DNA of 64,000 nucleotides. Origin: Eustoma russellianum. Its lineage: Eukaryota > Streptophyta > Magnoliopsida > Gentianales > Gentianaceae. The notes under the pieces were generated by a model. It did no database searches, had not been told where the DNA came from, and worked only from the letters and a program-made list of their open reading frames with translations. Shown one piece after another: positions 1 through 13,094 of the stretch (position 1 is the stretch's first letter; each line of letters starts with the position of its first letter). The position numbers and the translations under genes are program-made. The stretch lies in the NCBI GenBank assembly GCA_036186865.1, contig AP025071.1, positions 10,647,879 to 10,711,878 of the forward strand, in the 5' to 3' direction.

Positions 1-935
1 GACCCACTTGACCGCATCGGAAACATGCTCCAACCACCTTTCTACACTCTCCGACGTGATTCTTATTGCAATGTGGACAAACTCCTATAGCCTGCTGAAC
101 TACTGGATTTTGGGGTGGGAGTCTCTAAAAATTTCCAACTGGGCCTCTTTTCGGAATCTTGACCCAACGTCCGGGGTCTTCCACCAACTCTCACATCATC
201 TCTTGGCCTTTTGCCTCTATCAGGCCCTCCTGCACTAGATGCTCTTGCCGCTACTCTGCGGAAATCGCTCTCAACCCGAAAACATGCATCCAACATGTCC
301 TCGTAAGTTTTCATTCCTGCGTTCACTATTGGCGACTGTATCCTCGAGTCCAAACCCCTCTCGAACTTCGTCATCTTATGGCGATTATCAGACATAATCG
401 CCGGGGCAAACTTACCCAAGGCATGAAAACGATCCGCATACTCCGATACCGTCATCCTTCCTTGCTCCAATCTGTCAAACGCTCTTATCTTTTCCAATAT
501 TGCAGTCTCCGGTACGTAATACTTTAGGAAAACATCACAAAACTGTGCCCATGAGATTGGTGGGGGCATCCTCAACACCATTCCGTCCCACCATTCACCA
601 GCCTTGCCACTTAGAAGGGGCGTGGCCACATCAAACTTTATCTCCTCCGGCACTTGCACTAACCAGAAACATTTCTCCACCTCAGCCAACCAATGTTGAG
701 CCTCCTCCGGATCAGTACATCCTCCAAACTCCAGAACTCTCACCTTCCTCATCTCTCCATAGAAGAACCGGATATTGTGCTGTGGTGGTGGAGGCGGCGG
801 AGGCTGATGCTGCTGAGCAAATCCTTGTGCGTTCACCGTTAGTGCATCAGTGAGCACCTGGGGTAAAACCACTTGTGGTGGCTGGTTCTCCTGTCCATTG
901 CCAGAGTTTCCTGTGTTCTCTCTTCTAGGAGGCAT
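1..935 (-). pseudogene. gag of element G1, frameshifted before its zinc knuckle
   Basis: Retrotransposon capsid/nucleocapsid protein, which would package element RNA in cytoplasmic particles. The frame starts MPPRRENTGN at 935, runs through a proline/glutamine-rich stretch (about residues 15-52) and a capsid domain (about residues 55-215, with WLAEVEKCF and GEWWDGM), then a basic linker. It stops at 63 after about 290 residues. The expected zinc-knuckle region is still readable in another frame at about 1-110 (CPHCNKNHVGEC followed by CFRCG), so a small indel between about 100 and 200 has broken the frame. The gag of element A has the matching region CKECNKLHLGEC / CFRCRKAGH. The start is the first Met of the conserved MPPRRE motif. 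Confidence 0.8.
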
Positions 936-1203
936 TTTCTCTGCAAGGTCAACATTGCATTAGCATTCAGTAAATACAAGATGTTACTGAAAGCTTGAAT
1001 GCACAAGAATGGGTGGAGTATAAAAATAAAATATTAATTCAAAAATTAAATACTAAACGCGCTCACACACACCCAACCCTGATCATACTTAAACTCTAAA
1101 GAGATCAACAATTATATCTAAGGATCAAACTTAAGGGAAAATCATGTCTTAATTTGCTAAAAGATCATGAACCTAAGTTTCCGAGATAGATCTGAAGCCT
1201 AGG

Positions 1204-1216
1204 CTCTGATACCACC
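1204..1216 (-). promoter_or_regulatory. Primer binding site of G1 (initiator-Met tRNA)
   Basis: On the minus strand the bases directly after the LTR read GGTGGTATCAGAGCC, the standard plant initiator-Met-tRNA primer complement. It fixes the inner LTR boundary at 1217 and the element orientation. Confidence 0.9.
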
Positions 1217-1969
1217 TGTAGCGCCCTGGCCCGAAACTGTCATCGGAACCAGTGCACCCGCTGTAGTCTACTATGAGAACTACGAAGCGTCAAAGCAGAT
1301 CAAGCATACATCATCCATGACGTAAGATAAATCAGCAGAAACGTTGTAAATTTAAAACTTCACCATCATTAATACAACCAGAAAATACAGCGGAAATAAA
1401 AGGTGTTTGATCAACTGTCTAACATAACTTCCAGTACAACATAATAAACATTGAGTTTCCAAACTTAAAGAGAGTAATCCAGTGTCTATCTACTTCCATG
1501 CCCGTCATCCCATTGAGCCCAGTCGCCATCGTCTTCGACAAATATCATTTCATATTCCAGCTCACCTGAAAAGGAGTAGAGTATCTGTTCTTAGCAAAAA
1601 TATCGCCAGCAAGTAACCCGCCTATACACCTTACGGGATCACACACGACGAGTCACCAGTGTATAAGTCATTGCCCAAAATAAGGTGCTTGGGTTAGCAA
1701 ATAGCATCTTTATAAGAATTTCTCAAAACAGATAAATTACATAAATGATATGCGGATACGAGAACAAACATGTATTAAAACAACATATCACATAAACAAG
1801 ACATAAACTAGTCACATTTCTTGCATGTCAAATCTTATGCTTCGTGTATCATGATGCATGTACTTTAAAACCACACACAACACCCATGCATATATCTTCT
1901 TTCATAAACATGTCACGCGTGTCATTTCACAAAACATTTCATAACTCTTCTTATCATATTCTTCGCGTA

Positions 1970-2190
1970 GCAGAACTTTATACCCTGTGGGTGATCAATC
2001 CACAGCAAACAGAACTTTATACCCCGTGCTGAAAGGTCCACGGCCCCATAACATATAACTTTATACCCCGTGCTGAAAGGTCCACGGCCCCATTACATAC
2101 ATCATATATCCGTGCTGATAGGTCCACGACCCCATTACATATATCATATATCCGTGCTGATAGGTCCACGACCCCATAAAATATTTTACC
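1970..2190. repeat. Tandem repeat in the G1 LTR (CCGTGCTGA.AGGTCCACG units)
   Basis: About four imperfect units of roughly 45-60 bases, each with CCGTGCTGA(A/T)AGGTCCACG followed by GCCCCAT or ACCCCAT and an ACATAT-type stretch. The short minus-strand frame at 2017-2211 merely translates this repeat and is not a gene. Confidence 0.75.
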
Positions 2191-2599
2191 TACTGTTGAT
2201 TCACATGTCACGCTTTTATACCCTGCTTTCGCAGGCGTGACTTTTATACCCTGCGATCAACCAGCAGCCATAGTTTGCCTTTCGAAAACTTTGATCTTTT
2301 CTTGTAAACACATTTTCTTTCGCAAAGCAATTCTCAAGTCAAATGCAAGTGCCTATGTCATGATGCAGGATGCTCATGCAACTTCGTATCAAACATGTAA
2401 CATACACACACACATCTTACATATCAAGTATACGGTCTTGCACCTCAAACACTCCATGTTCGTATGTTTCCAAGTCCGTTCGTCTCACTAATTCACTTGG
2501 GATTCAATCTTATTCTTACTTAGTCAAACTTACCATCTATTCCTCAATTACACCACAAATACCCTTGCATTTTATGTTCATAAGAAGTGTATAGAGTTA

Positions 2600-2875
2600 C
2601 TACACATACATAGGGCGCCTAAAGGGTCAAAAAGACTTCCAGTATACTTCGGACGCCACATGAGGCGCCTAATGTGGACATGGGGCTCCTATACTAGGCG
2701 TTCGAAGCGTACGGGGATGTGCCGTAGACATCGAACGCCTACATGAAGCGCCTAATGTGACATGAAGCGCCTAATGTAGGTGTTCGAAGTGTACGGGGAT
2801 GCTCTGGCACACATTGAACGCCTACATTAGGCGCCTAATGTGACTTGAAGCGCCTAATGTAGGTGTTCGAAGTGT
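2600..2875. repeat. Palindrome-rich GCGCCTAATGT repeat cluster in the G1 LTR
   Basis: Repeated (G/A)GGCGCCTAATGT and GTGTACGGGGATG words. Two arms, TCGAACGCCTACAT and ATGTAGGTGTTCGA, pair over 13 of 14 bases and bracket 2731-2787; a similar unit spans 2815-2870 and contains the 18-base perfect palindrome ACATTAGGCGCCTAATGT at 2824-2841. Confidence 0.75.
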
Positions 2876-3841
2876 TCTGACGGTTCAAAACTGCAGTTTT
2901 TCTGCAATAACTTCCTCCCATCACCTTTCTTCTTCACCCCTTCCATGTTAAACACTTCAAGATCCATCTTACCATCTAGATTCATCATGCTTAACACACA
3001 ACTAACATGAATTGATTCTTAGGCATGTCTAATAATATCCACTCTTAACCTTCTATCATTCACAACTTTCAATAGATATCTTCAACCTTCACAACACATC
3101 AAGTCTATAACAATGCCATCATTCATCCTTCAATTCCCTGCAAATCCTCTCAAACATCTGAGGTATAGACAACCCACCCAAGAATACAACAAGACAATAA
3201 ACACATCAAGAATACACTTTCATGGGCATGCTTGACAAACAACAAAGCACCATATAACTATTTTCAGAAATTTGGCCCAAAGAACAAGACTTTACACAAC
3301 TAACAATAACAATTACACATAGTAAAGCATTTAACATAAACAAACCGAAACTACTTATGTGTGATCCAAGTTTTCTCTTTGTAAGAACATAAGGCCTAAG
3401 GTAACAAAATTTGCGTAAAGCGTATAGAAAGATTACTTTCCTTTGTTTCTAGTTAAGCTTGCAAATTGACTGCTGAATTTCGGTAAGGATTGCACTTAGA
3501 TTGGCCTTCTTCCTCCCTTTTTTCTTCTTCTCTTCTCCTTCTCCCTCTCCTTTTCTCCTTCTCTTTTCTTCTGCGGTTTCTCTCTTTTTTTTTTCTCTCT
3601 TTAACCGTCCCCCCTTAGATGAATGGGAAGTTATACTATGTGTCGTGTAACTCCCCTATCCTTTAGTAGGGACCTTTTAGGTAATTTTTCTTATTTACCT
3701 TTAATTCTACTTTTAACCCCTTTTTCTTATTTTCCTATATTTTAAGTAAATAAGTCTCACATCCTACATCATTAGTTAAATTGCATTTAAGGTTGACCTT
3801 TAAGTATTCAAAGTCGTGCTTAAAAGTTACGGGGTATGACA

Positions 3842-5291
3842 TGATGGAACTAGTGAATTGAACCTAAAGGTGGGTTGGTTTGGCTGCCAAAACGGAGAGC
3901 ACAATAGGAAGGACAAAATGGGAATTTCACATAAGTTATGACATGAAACCTAAACCATTTATTCACCTTAGGAGCTGAAAAGGTCACAGGCTAAAAACCA
4001 GCCCCAAACCGAGCCTACTTGCATGCATACATGAAAGCATGTTTTTAAACGATACGTTTTATTATATGATACATGTTTGCGTACCGTTTTCACCGTGTGA
4101 TATATTTCGAAGGGTTAATACTACCTCATATACGTTTACGGAACGGTTTGCTCATATGATTTGTTTTAAAAGAAGCCTAATGAAATATGTCACGTGATGA
4201 TTGATTTCGATGATACAGTTTACGATACATGATATGTTTTGTTGTTCAAAGCATACAGTTATATGATTCGCTGTTTCTATAGCATACAATTATTGGAGGC
4301 TGATTGACGTCAGATAGGGGAGGTCAGTTGGCATACAGTATGACACAATATGTAATAGTTATAGATGGCGCCATGACGCTGGAACCTATGGGTAGGTTGG
4401 TGTCATGGGCACACAGTATGTTTAAAGGATTACATAAGAATCAATCGGTATGTCGTGCGCATCATTTATGCATGTAAAGTGATACAACATGTATTTGACA
4501 TAGTTTGAAAAGAAAAAACATGAGTATGTTATGTTTTTAAATGCTTATGATAAAGTCGTGTTACAATTAATTGAGCATATGCATATCACCGAGCCACTCT
4601 GTCAGATACATGTTTAGAGCATCAATAAAATTAAGTTGAATGGATAGAATATGTGACTCGTGACATAGATGTAATTAGAATGGGCCCAGCACAAAATACT
4701 AGATATAAGTAAGCGGATAAGCAAGACGAAAAGAGAGATTTAAAACTACACTAGTTGTTCTGTGATTTTATTTCTGTACTTTATCTGTTATATGTATTCA
4801 AGTGGTTTACCCTACCTGTTACAGTATTTGTGAATCAGAGACGTGTTAGGTTCCTTACTTTATTGTATTTATTTTATCACTCTGTCTCCGATGCATAATC
4901 CACATAATGAACCTAGGCAGAGATACTTGATGGGCGATTCATTATCGCTCATCCCTTCTTTTCCATCATGCAGAGCCTCAAGACCCAGAGCTGGATTACA
5001 TAGAGGACGAGCAGAGAGAGTAAGTTATGTGGACAGTTTAACGGACCTCAGTTTCAACTTTTGTATTTCGATATTTGGCTCTGTATTTTTGTTAATGTAC
5101 TGATGATAGTGTATTCGGATGTAGTTTCATACTTACGTCGATGTTTATTCTGTGTATATTATGATGCTTCCGCTATTTGATGACATGTTTATGACGATGC
5201 GCATATAGATGCTATCGACGTCTAGTACTTCTCGTAGCAGAGTACAGCGGGTGCACCGTGCCGAGACCCTAGTCCCGGGCATGGTGCTGCA
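3842..5291 (+). repeat. Old plus-strand gypsy LTR remnant
   Basis: No coding content. The right part has the layout of the 3' half of a Tekay-like LTR: a CAGAGCC...CAGAGCTGGAT stretch, an AT-rich middle, then GCGGGTGCACC...CCGAGACCCTAG...GGGCATGGTGCTGCA at 5244-5291, which parallels the '..GGGCGCTACA' LTR ends elsewhere in the window. No primer site follows; the next base belongs to the copia C1 LTR. The left side is cut by G1. It could be a solo LTR or a truncated element; the family is not identifiable by eye. Confidence 0.55.
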
Positions 5292-5918
5292 GTTGTTACA
5301 ATCAGTTCAACCATAGCCACAGGATCAGATACATGCTTGGCCTGAGCCCTTGGATTAGATAACCGCATCAGGTCTGTCCATTGTCGTTGGATCAGATAAC
5401 TGCTCAACTTGACCCTCAGATGATAACCACTTTAGGTTAGCTCGGCACGGTTAGCATCAACCAAATTTTCAAATTTCAAAATTTTATCCGATCACAACAA
5501 CCTGGAGACGTTTAAACTTAAACTTCTCCAATCGGATAGGATTCGGCATGCAGCATTCATCTCCACCTGCATCCTGCAGTCTGGCCTGCAGCCTGAGCAC
5601 GAGCCCATCAGGCCCACAGCCTGCAACCTGAGCCTGAGAGGGAGCCCATCTAGCCCGTAGCTTTACACCAGGCTCGTCTCCTGAGCTGAGCTGATTTCCA
5701 CACTTTTCCCTTTATTTTGCACATTAATTTCTCGTTCACCCAATAACGTAATTGAGTAAATTCAAAAGTCTAAAATCATCTAATGGTTATGTAGTTAATT
5801 ATGGACTCATTACTTTTCTCTTATCATTAATGGAAACTAATTATAATTAAGCTCAAAGTACGTTGCTAAACATGGTTCGCAACTAGGCCCATTCATTTTC
5901 TTTCAATTTTCTACAACA
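5292..5918 (-). repeat. 3' LTR of C1, truncated to its U3 part
   Basis: Starts on the minus strand at 5918 (TGTTGTAGAAAATTG) and runs to 5292, where it abuts the older gypsy LTR. It matches the right LTR from its outer end down to about 11243, just before that copy's TATA-like site (about 11215-11224), so R and U5 are missing. The polypurine tract (minus strand CGTGTGGAGGAT) lies just outside at 5919-5932. Confidence 0.75.
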
Positions 5919-6462
5919 ATCCTCCACACGAATTGAAATTAATGCAAATGCATATACAGCCTCTATCGAGAAGTCAGACAAGAAAATATTGCATTAGACG
6001 AGGTAGCTTCTAAATTTGAACATTTCCTAGTGATATACTATTGGATCCACTCGGCTAATTAGTGACTTGATGTCTTGAACTACTCGGCCTTTATTGTGAA
6101 CATAGACAACAATACTCACACAACATTGCCTTTAACGCCTTTTTGGTTCTCATGATTGTGTTTGTTTTGGCCATGAACCGTCTTGTTTCAGAAAGTGTAT
6201 TAGAGAATTCTAGCCTCACAAAATTCTCATAGAAGCCGCCCCACTTCATGCTTATGTAGGTGTTTCCCATAAAGAGTATTCTGCCATACCCCACTTGATA
6301 TACCAAGATATAGAAAACATTAATGCCTCAGCTTACCGTAACTCTCTCTGCAGACAGCACTTTTATTTAACAGAATGAGTAACTGCTTCCTAAACCTTCA
6401 TAACTTAGTTGCCCAATTGAACCATGATTCTAGTTCTCCAGTCAACAAGGTTGGGTTTATCA

Positions 6463-9400
6463 TTACAAAGATGCTTGCATTATAGGCTTTAATCGCATTC
6501 CGTTTGTCAAAATTGACATCTGATCTTTTGACAAACCTTTTGTAAGCAGATCCGTAAGATTCTCCTTTGATTTTATATAATCAATAGAAATCACGCCGTT
6601 AGAGATCAACAGTTTAATGTTGTTGTGTCTCCGACATATGTGTCGAGACTAACCATTATAAATGCTGCTTTGTGCTCGTCCTATAGCTGACTGACTATCA
6701 CAGTGTATGATAATAGGAGCAATTGGCTTAGGCCAGCATGACACATCCTCTAGGAAATTCTGAAGCCATTCAGCCTCTACTCCAGCTTTATCCAGAGCTA
6801 TAAACTAAGCTTCCATAGTGGAACGAGCTATGCACGTTTGTTTTGTGGATTTCCATGATACAGCAGCACTACCAATTGTGAATACGTATCTTTTGGTAGA
6901 CCTAGAGTCATCACTATCACATATCCAGTTGGCATCACAATAGCCTTCCAACACTGCTGGATATCGTAAGTAATGTAATCTAAGATTCATTGTATACTTT
7001 AAGTATCACATCACTCTATTTAGAGCATTCCAATGATCATTACTTGGATTACTGGTGAACCTGCTCAGCTTGTTTACTGAACATGCTAAGTCTGGTCTTG
7101 TACAGTTTGTTATGTACATCAGACTTCCAATTACTTGCGAGTACTCCAATTGAGCTAATGACTCATCACGGTTCTTCCTTAAGTGTATACTTAAGTCAAG
7201 TGGAGTCTTTACTGGTTTCACATGAAACATATTAAAACATTTTAGAACAGATTCAATATAGTGAGTTTGTGACAATACAAGTCCTTGGGCTACCCTAGAA
7301 AATTTAATTCCTAGAATAACGTTGGCAACTCCCATATCCCGCATACCGAAATTTCTCGTTAACATCTTCTTTGTATTCAAGATGATATCACGAGTACTGC
7401 TCAAGATTATTATGTCATCTACATAGAGACATACTATCACATATGCATTCTATGTGTTCTTGATATAGACACACTTGTCACATTCGTTGATCTTGAAACT
7501 ATTAGCAAGCAATGCTTGATCAAATTTCAAGTGCCACTATTTAGGAGCTTGCTCAAGTCTGTACAACGACTTAACAAGTTCACAGGCTTTCGGCTTTCGA
7601 TTCTTGTCCTGGAACAATACACCCTTTGGGTTATTCCATATAGATTTCTTCCTCCAACTCACCATTCAGAAAGCAGCCTTCACATCCATTTAATTAATTT
7701 CCATGTTATGCTGCAATAGCAACTAGCATCCTTATAGAAGTGATTCTAGTTACTGGTGAATAGATTTCAAAAAAGTCAAAGCCTTCCTTCTGTCGATAGC
7801 CTTCAGCTACCAATCGGGCCTTGTACTTGTCAATAGACCCATCTTTTTTCAATTTCTTCTTGAAAATCCACTTGCACCCGAGTGGTTTACTCTCTGGTAG
7901 AAGGTCACCAGCTCCCAAGTATGATTCAGAAGAATAGAGTCTATCTCGCTGCTTATTGCCTCTTTCCAGAAGAGAGCTTCTAGAGTTGACATCGCCTCAG
8001 AATAAGTCCTTGGCTCATTTTCTACCATAAAGGTTAGAAAATCCAGTCGAAACGAAGTTTGTATTTTGGCTTTCTTGCTTTGACGAAGTTCCTCAGTTCC
8101 TTGAGGGATCGTCTCACGCATTCGCTTACAAGTGCTTGTTTTTTCATTGTTCTTGCCTTTCTTTAGAAAGACCTCTTCGAAGAACACTGCATTCTTTGAC
8201 TCCACGACAATGTTTTCATGTATATCAGGAATGTTCGATTTGTGCACCAACAATCAATATGCACTACTGTTAGTCGCATATCCTTTGAATATGCAATTAA
8301 TCATTGTAGGCCCAATTCTTACATGTCTTGGTTTATGTTCCACAACCTTAGACAGACACCCCCACACTTTCAAGCATTTGTAGCTGGGCTTATGGCCCTT
8401 CGAAAGTTTGTATGGAGTTTCATGCATCCGTTTAGATGGAATTCTTATTTAAAATGACGTTGGCTGAGAAAATTTCTTTCCCCCATAAGTTCTGAGGTAA
8501 ACCCAAAATTATCAACATAGCATCCATCAACTCCTTTAGAGCATGGTTTTTGCGTTCAACAATATCATTCGATTGAGGTAAATATGGTGCAGTCATTTGA
8601 TGAATAGTGCCATGTTCTGAATAGAATTCATTAGACGGTGTATCATGTTTGCCACCTCTATCACTACGAATTGTTTTGATTCATTTGCTAAATTGATTCT
8701 CAACTTCATTTTTATAGTCTTTAAAAGCATCAATGGCCTCATGTTTTCTTCTTAGCAAATAGACATAACAGTATCTAGTGTAATCGTCGATAAAAGTGAC
8801 AAAATACTTTTTATCATCTCTCGTTTGCACAATATTTACATCACATATGTCTTTATGAATTAAATCCAAAGGTTCAGTGTTTCTTTCTATTGAAGGAAAT
8901 GGCACCTTTTCCATCTTCGCTTCAGCACAAATTTGGCATTTTTCTTTATCAAAATTTAGTTTGAGTAATAAGTCTAGATTAACCATTCATTGTATTGACT
9001 TGTAATTTACATGTTCCAGAAGAAAATGCCATAAGCAAGAAACTCAAGCATGTAAGATAAAGAGGAAGAATTATTATTAGCCTCTGCAGGCAATTCTTTC
9101 TTGGGTACAATAGTAATGGCGTTTAACTTAAACATCCTATCCAGGAAATTCTTTCTTGTCTAAATCCATGCATGACTAGAAGAGCCTGAGAAATCAAATT
9201 CTTCCAGATGTAGGGGACGTGCAACACATTCTACAGAGTCAGGTTTTTGCTCAAGGTCAGCTTTAGAACAACTTTCTCCTTGCCTTCGATCTTCGATGAG
9301 GCAGGGTTTCCTACGTAAAGTTGTTCATTGTTCCTGGGCTGGTACTCCGAGAACAAAACCCTGCTGGAGCAGACATGTGTGGTGACTCCAGTGTCCAGCC

Positions 9401-10351
9401 ACCACTCGCTCATGTTCCCCAAAGCATTGCATTCTGAGACCACGGCATAGAGGTTCAGATCGTCCATGGCATCAACGAGATTTTCCTTTGCCTTGGCTTG
9501 CTTCTTCTTGGGCTTGCGACACTCTTTGCTGACATTCCTTTGAATGCCACAGTTGTAGCATTTCCCTGTGAACTTCTTGACTATCTGCTTGACTTTGTTG
9601 TTCACCCCAAGATGGACTCTCTTCTTCTTTGCCTCGGCAACATGGGCTTTGGCATGACCAGAAATGAGATGTGGCTTTTTCTCCGATCTTCGATTATCCT
9701 CCTCTATGCAGAGTTGGACAATCAGATCTTCCAATGTCATCTCCTTTCTCTTGTGTTTGAGATATCTTTTCAATTCCCTCCACGAAAGAGGTAGCTTCTC
9801 AATCATTGCAGCCACGACAAAAGATTCACTGAGCAACATGACCTCCTCTTCCATCTCGGCTACCAATATCTGAAGTTCCTAAATCTGAGAAACAACAGTC
9901 CGAGAATCAGACATTTTGAAATCCAGAAATTTGTCGACAATAAACTTCTTAGTGATGACATCTTCCATGCGGTATTTCTTCTTCAAATGCTGCCATAGAG
10001 ACTTTACAGTTTTGTACGTGCAGTACAATCCATAGAATGAATTGTCCAAACAGCACAGAATATGGCTCAAGAAAACGTAATTGTTGAAGTTTCATGCTTC
10101 AACAAATAGATTGTTCTACATATTCTGGGTCTGGTCATCCACAGGATCCACCACATGCGAATCCTCAGAAAGAACAACATCTTCTGCTGCCATCTCTTGA
10201 AGAAGCTCGCATTGAACTTCTCAAGTTTCTCCACTTGGGCAGTGGTAGGACATGGTGCAGGAGCAGCCACTGGCACCCTAGCATTTTGTGCTGCTGGAAT
10301 AGCACTTTGTACATCAGCACCATGAACCGAGCACGAACTTGCATTCTCCAT
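6463..10351 (-). pseudogene. Copia gag-pol of C1, broken
   Basis: Starts at MENASS (10351) and ends near 6463, with the domains scattered over several frames. Seen in order: gag (10351-9231, RNA-binding knuckle CYNCGIQRNVSKEC with its His lost), protease motif WWLDTGVTTH near 9400 (family form DTGA), integrase zinc-finger and core pieces (8986-8681; KYFVTFIDDYTRYCYVY), a linker and reverse transcriptase (8253-7006; KARLVAEGYRQKEGF, CLYVDDIIIL), and RNase H (6990-6805; SKRYVFTIGSAAVSWKS region). Stops and indels separate the pieces, so no function is expected. The copia assignment is firm because integrase precedes reverse transcriptase. Confidence 0.88.
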
Positions 10352-10418
10352 TTCAGTTTCTATAAAGTGCCAACAACTGAAAATCATTATAAAATTAATA
10401 GCGAATACGTCTTAAGAG

Positions 10419-11838
10419 TGTTGGAAAATATTCAAGGACGATTTTGTACAGTGTGTGCTTTAGGAAATAAAACAACTGCCGACCTGGTGAACTCAGCTTA
10501 GGTCGGGTCGATCAGTCAAGTCAAATCAGTCCAAGTAGTGCAACTGAGTTTGCATTATGGACAGCCGACCTATCGACCTCTACACAGCGTCTATGCTATC
10601 ATCCGTTCAGCCGAGCTCAGAACAGCATCACAGCTCAATACGTCAACACTGCTGAGCAACTGATGCTCGACAACCAAATAGCCGAGCTCAGCATATAGTA
10701 GAGTTTAGCTAGGCAGCACTGTAAGTCAATAGTGTTGCACTATCAACAACTCAGCCGAGCTCAACACACAGTAGAGCTCAGCTCGGTAATAACTGCAGAA
10801 CAACAAATGCTCTGACAGCCAACCAGCTGAGCTCAGCACAAAGTATAGCTTCAGCAACCACTTGTCAGACCAGTTGAGCTCAGCACAGCGGTACTGCAGC
10901 TCAGCAGATCAGGCGAGCATATATCCAAGGTTAGTCCAGGACTATGTCCTTAAGAAATATTGCTCTGGTATACTGTGTCCAACCAGAAGAAGCAATCGTC
11001 TCCTAAGATGCAATGAAAACAGTTCAAACGAGCGGCACTGCAACTTATGAATTCAATGAACCTGTAAAGTGTCTCTGGCTTCTCAGACAACTTTGAAATG
11101 CAAATGTATGCAGAGTTGTGTATGCAGAAGATGAAGATGATGATATAGAGAGATTGTATAGAGAAGAAGAGAATGCTTGAATGATTTCTGAATGACCACA
11201 AAGGTCTACTCGGCCTCATATTTATGGGGACATTGAGGTCCGTTTGTTACAGTCAGTTCAACCACAGCCGTAGGATCAGATACATGCTTCAGCTGGAGCC
11301 CTTGGATTAGATAACCGGATCAAGTCTGCCCACTGTCGTTGGATCTTATAACTGCTCAACCTGAGCCTTCAGATGTAACCACTTCAGGTCAGCTTGGCTC
11401 AGTTTGCGTTAACCGATCTTTCAAATTTCAAACTTTTATCCAATCAAAACAACCTGGAGACATTTAAACTTAAACTCTCCAATCGGATAAGATCCGGCCC
11501 TCGGCATTTAGCCGGCCTGCAGCCTGAGCACGAGCCCATCATGCCCGCAGCCTGCAACCTGAGCATGAGCAGGAGCCCATCTAGCTCGTAGCTTTGCGCC
11601 AGGCTCATATGCCGAGCTAAGCTGATTTCCAAACTTTTCTCCCTACTTTGAGCATTAATTTCTCATCCACCTAATAACGTAATTGAGTGAATCAAAAGCC
11701 TAAAATCATCTACTCATTACGTAGTTAATTATGGACTCGTTAGTTTTCAATTATCATTAATGAAAACTAATTATAATTAATCTCAAAATACGTTGGTAAC
11801 CACAGTGGACAACATGGTTGTCCAACTTTGTGCTCCAA
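10419..11838 (-). repeat. 5' LTR of C1
   Basis: Inner end at 10419 (minus strand ...TTTTCCAACA, followed by CTCTTAAGACG). The outer end is eroded and put at about 11838 by comparison with the left LTR. It contains AGCTGAGCTCAGC-type repeats (about 10600-10900) and a GAGC-rich stretch (11515-11600). A TATA-like CATAAATATG lies on the minus strand at about 11215-11224. Confidence 0.7.
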
Positions 11839-13094
11839 GAAGAGGTTTTGCCGTGGGATTTAGGGCATAAATGTTGGGGGAATAATTAGTTTTTACCCAA
11901 TTATAAATTCTTACAAAAGTTGAAAAAATTACCCATGCTTGGATTTATTGCCATCAGCTTAGAATGAGAACGGCTTGAATTTTAAATTCAACTTTCCCAG
12001 ATCATAAAATCACTGTTTTCATGTCCTTTTGAAAAAAACACATGAACTCAATCTTCAATTGGAAAAAAAATATTGTCCCAACAAAAGAAATAGAAAAGAG
12101 GAAACTAAAAGAGACTCAAACAGCAAATCTAGAGGCATTTGACGAGAGATAAGATAGTTCACACGTGTCATATGCTGATTGACTAAATAAAATCTTAAGA
12201 TGAACCAATTGTAACTGAGGGGTTCCTTATCAAGATATCAAGCCTCAGAAACAAATGTACTTCATAGCTATGAAATTTAGAATGTGTTGTGCAATATCCC
12301 TGCTTGTCTGTGATATAGGTTATATATCTTTTTGACCAAGACCTCCACATGGGACCTTTTATAATTGCACATAAACAAGTGTGCATGTCTGCAATAGTCC
12401 TGAAAACCTTAGAAATAAGCCTTTGTCTATACCCATACATGGGGGACCATAAATTAGACACCCAAAGTTATGTCTTTGACACGGTATCTACAGCAGTAGA
12501 AGATAAAAATGGTAAGTTCGCTGTGGTCGTTGACCAGAAACCTTGTCCGTAAGTACATCTGTGGTCCCTCTGACACACGGCACAATCTTGATAGTCTAAT
12601 GGTCCTCCCCGTTGGACTACACTATGCAGGTGCCATCTGGACCATTTTGTGTACTCCATGTTGCCTTATACTGAATCCATTATAAGTATTGCCTTACTGC
12701 CTATAGGTAAAGAATTTGAGTCTTAACTTTTACTTACGGACCTGGGAGTTTCTTTGAGGTCTGCGGACTCTTAAATCTCAAAATTCACTAAAGGGCCGGA
12801 GGGTTTTTCTGGAGTCAAGTTCTGGAGACCTCTAAACGTTGGTCATTTTACAGGAATCATCTACTTTGCAGATTTATTTTAGTCACATACTTGGCCCAAT
12901 TTTCAGTTCATCTGCTTAGAAGTTGAAGAGTTCATCTGCCAACCCAATATTAGTTGAAGTTCTTCTAGAAAAGCATACAAAAGAAGTACAGATTCATCAT
13001 TTCCTTGTTAAGTTCTAGTTAAACATTTTTATGATCCAGAAGGAGGTTTACACATTAGCATGTGGGCCTTTTATTTTTTTCTTGGTTAACAAAT
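11839..13094. other. Unassigned sequence between C1 and C2
   Basis: About 1.25 kb of moderately AT-rich DNA with no convincing frame, no long repeat shared with the rest of the window and no recognisable domain. Before C2 inserted, its right end was joined to 23915, where a splice-acceptor-like sequence and an exon-like fragment follow. Part of it may therefore be an intron of the same broken gene. That is inference only. Confidence 0.4.

Larger units (their letters stand above)
1..3841 (-). mobile_element. G1: 5' part of a Tekay-like Ty3/gypsy element
   Basis: Read on the minus strand this holds, in order, a 5' LTR (3841-1217), an initiator-Met-tRNA primer site (about 1216-1204), a leader and gag (935 to 1). 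The rest of the element lies beyond the left edge. The gag begins MPPRREN, like the start of Tekay-type plant chromovirus gags and like the gag remnants of L and D further right. The outer LTR end is at 3841, and TGATG (3842-3846) would be its target duplication if the other end carries the same five bases. The lineage is inferred from gag, LTR style and primer site only, because no pol is present here. Confidence 0.85.
1217..3841 (-). repeat. 5' LTR of G1 (about 2.6 kb)
   Basis: On the minus strand it begins TGTCATACCCC and ends GGCGCTACA, so it has TG...CA ends, and the primer site abuts it. Its 3' end is recognisably related to the LTR of element D (57421) but clearly diverged. It holds a promoter-proximal polypyrimidine/polypurine tract (about 3505-3600) and two internal repeat clusters described separately (about 1970-2190 and 2600-2875). 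No protein-coding content is evident. Confidence 0.8.
5292..11838 (-). mobile_element. C1: decayed Ty1/copia element, minus strand
   Basis: Truncated 3' LTR on the left (5292-5918), polypurine tract, 3' untranslated region, decayed gag-pol (6463-10351) and 5' LTR on the right (about 10419-11838). The two LTRs share a region of clear but diverged identity (5293-5900 with about 11243-11820). Domain order on the minus strand is gag, protease, integrase, reverse transcriptase, RNase H, which is copia order. It is related in protein to C2 and C3. It is the oldest copia copy here: many stops and frameshifts, LTR termini eroded, no target duplication visible. Confidence 0.85.
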
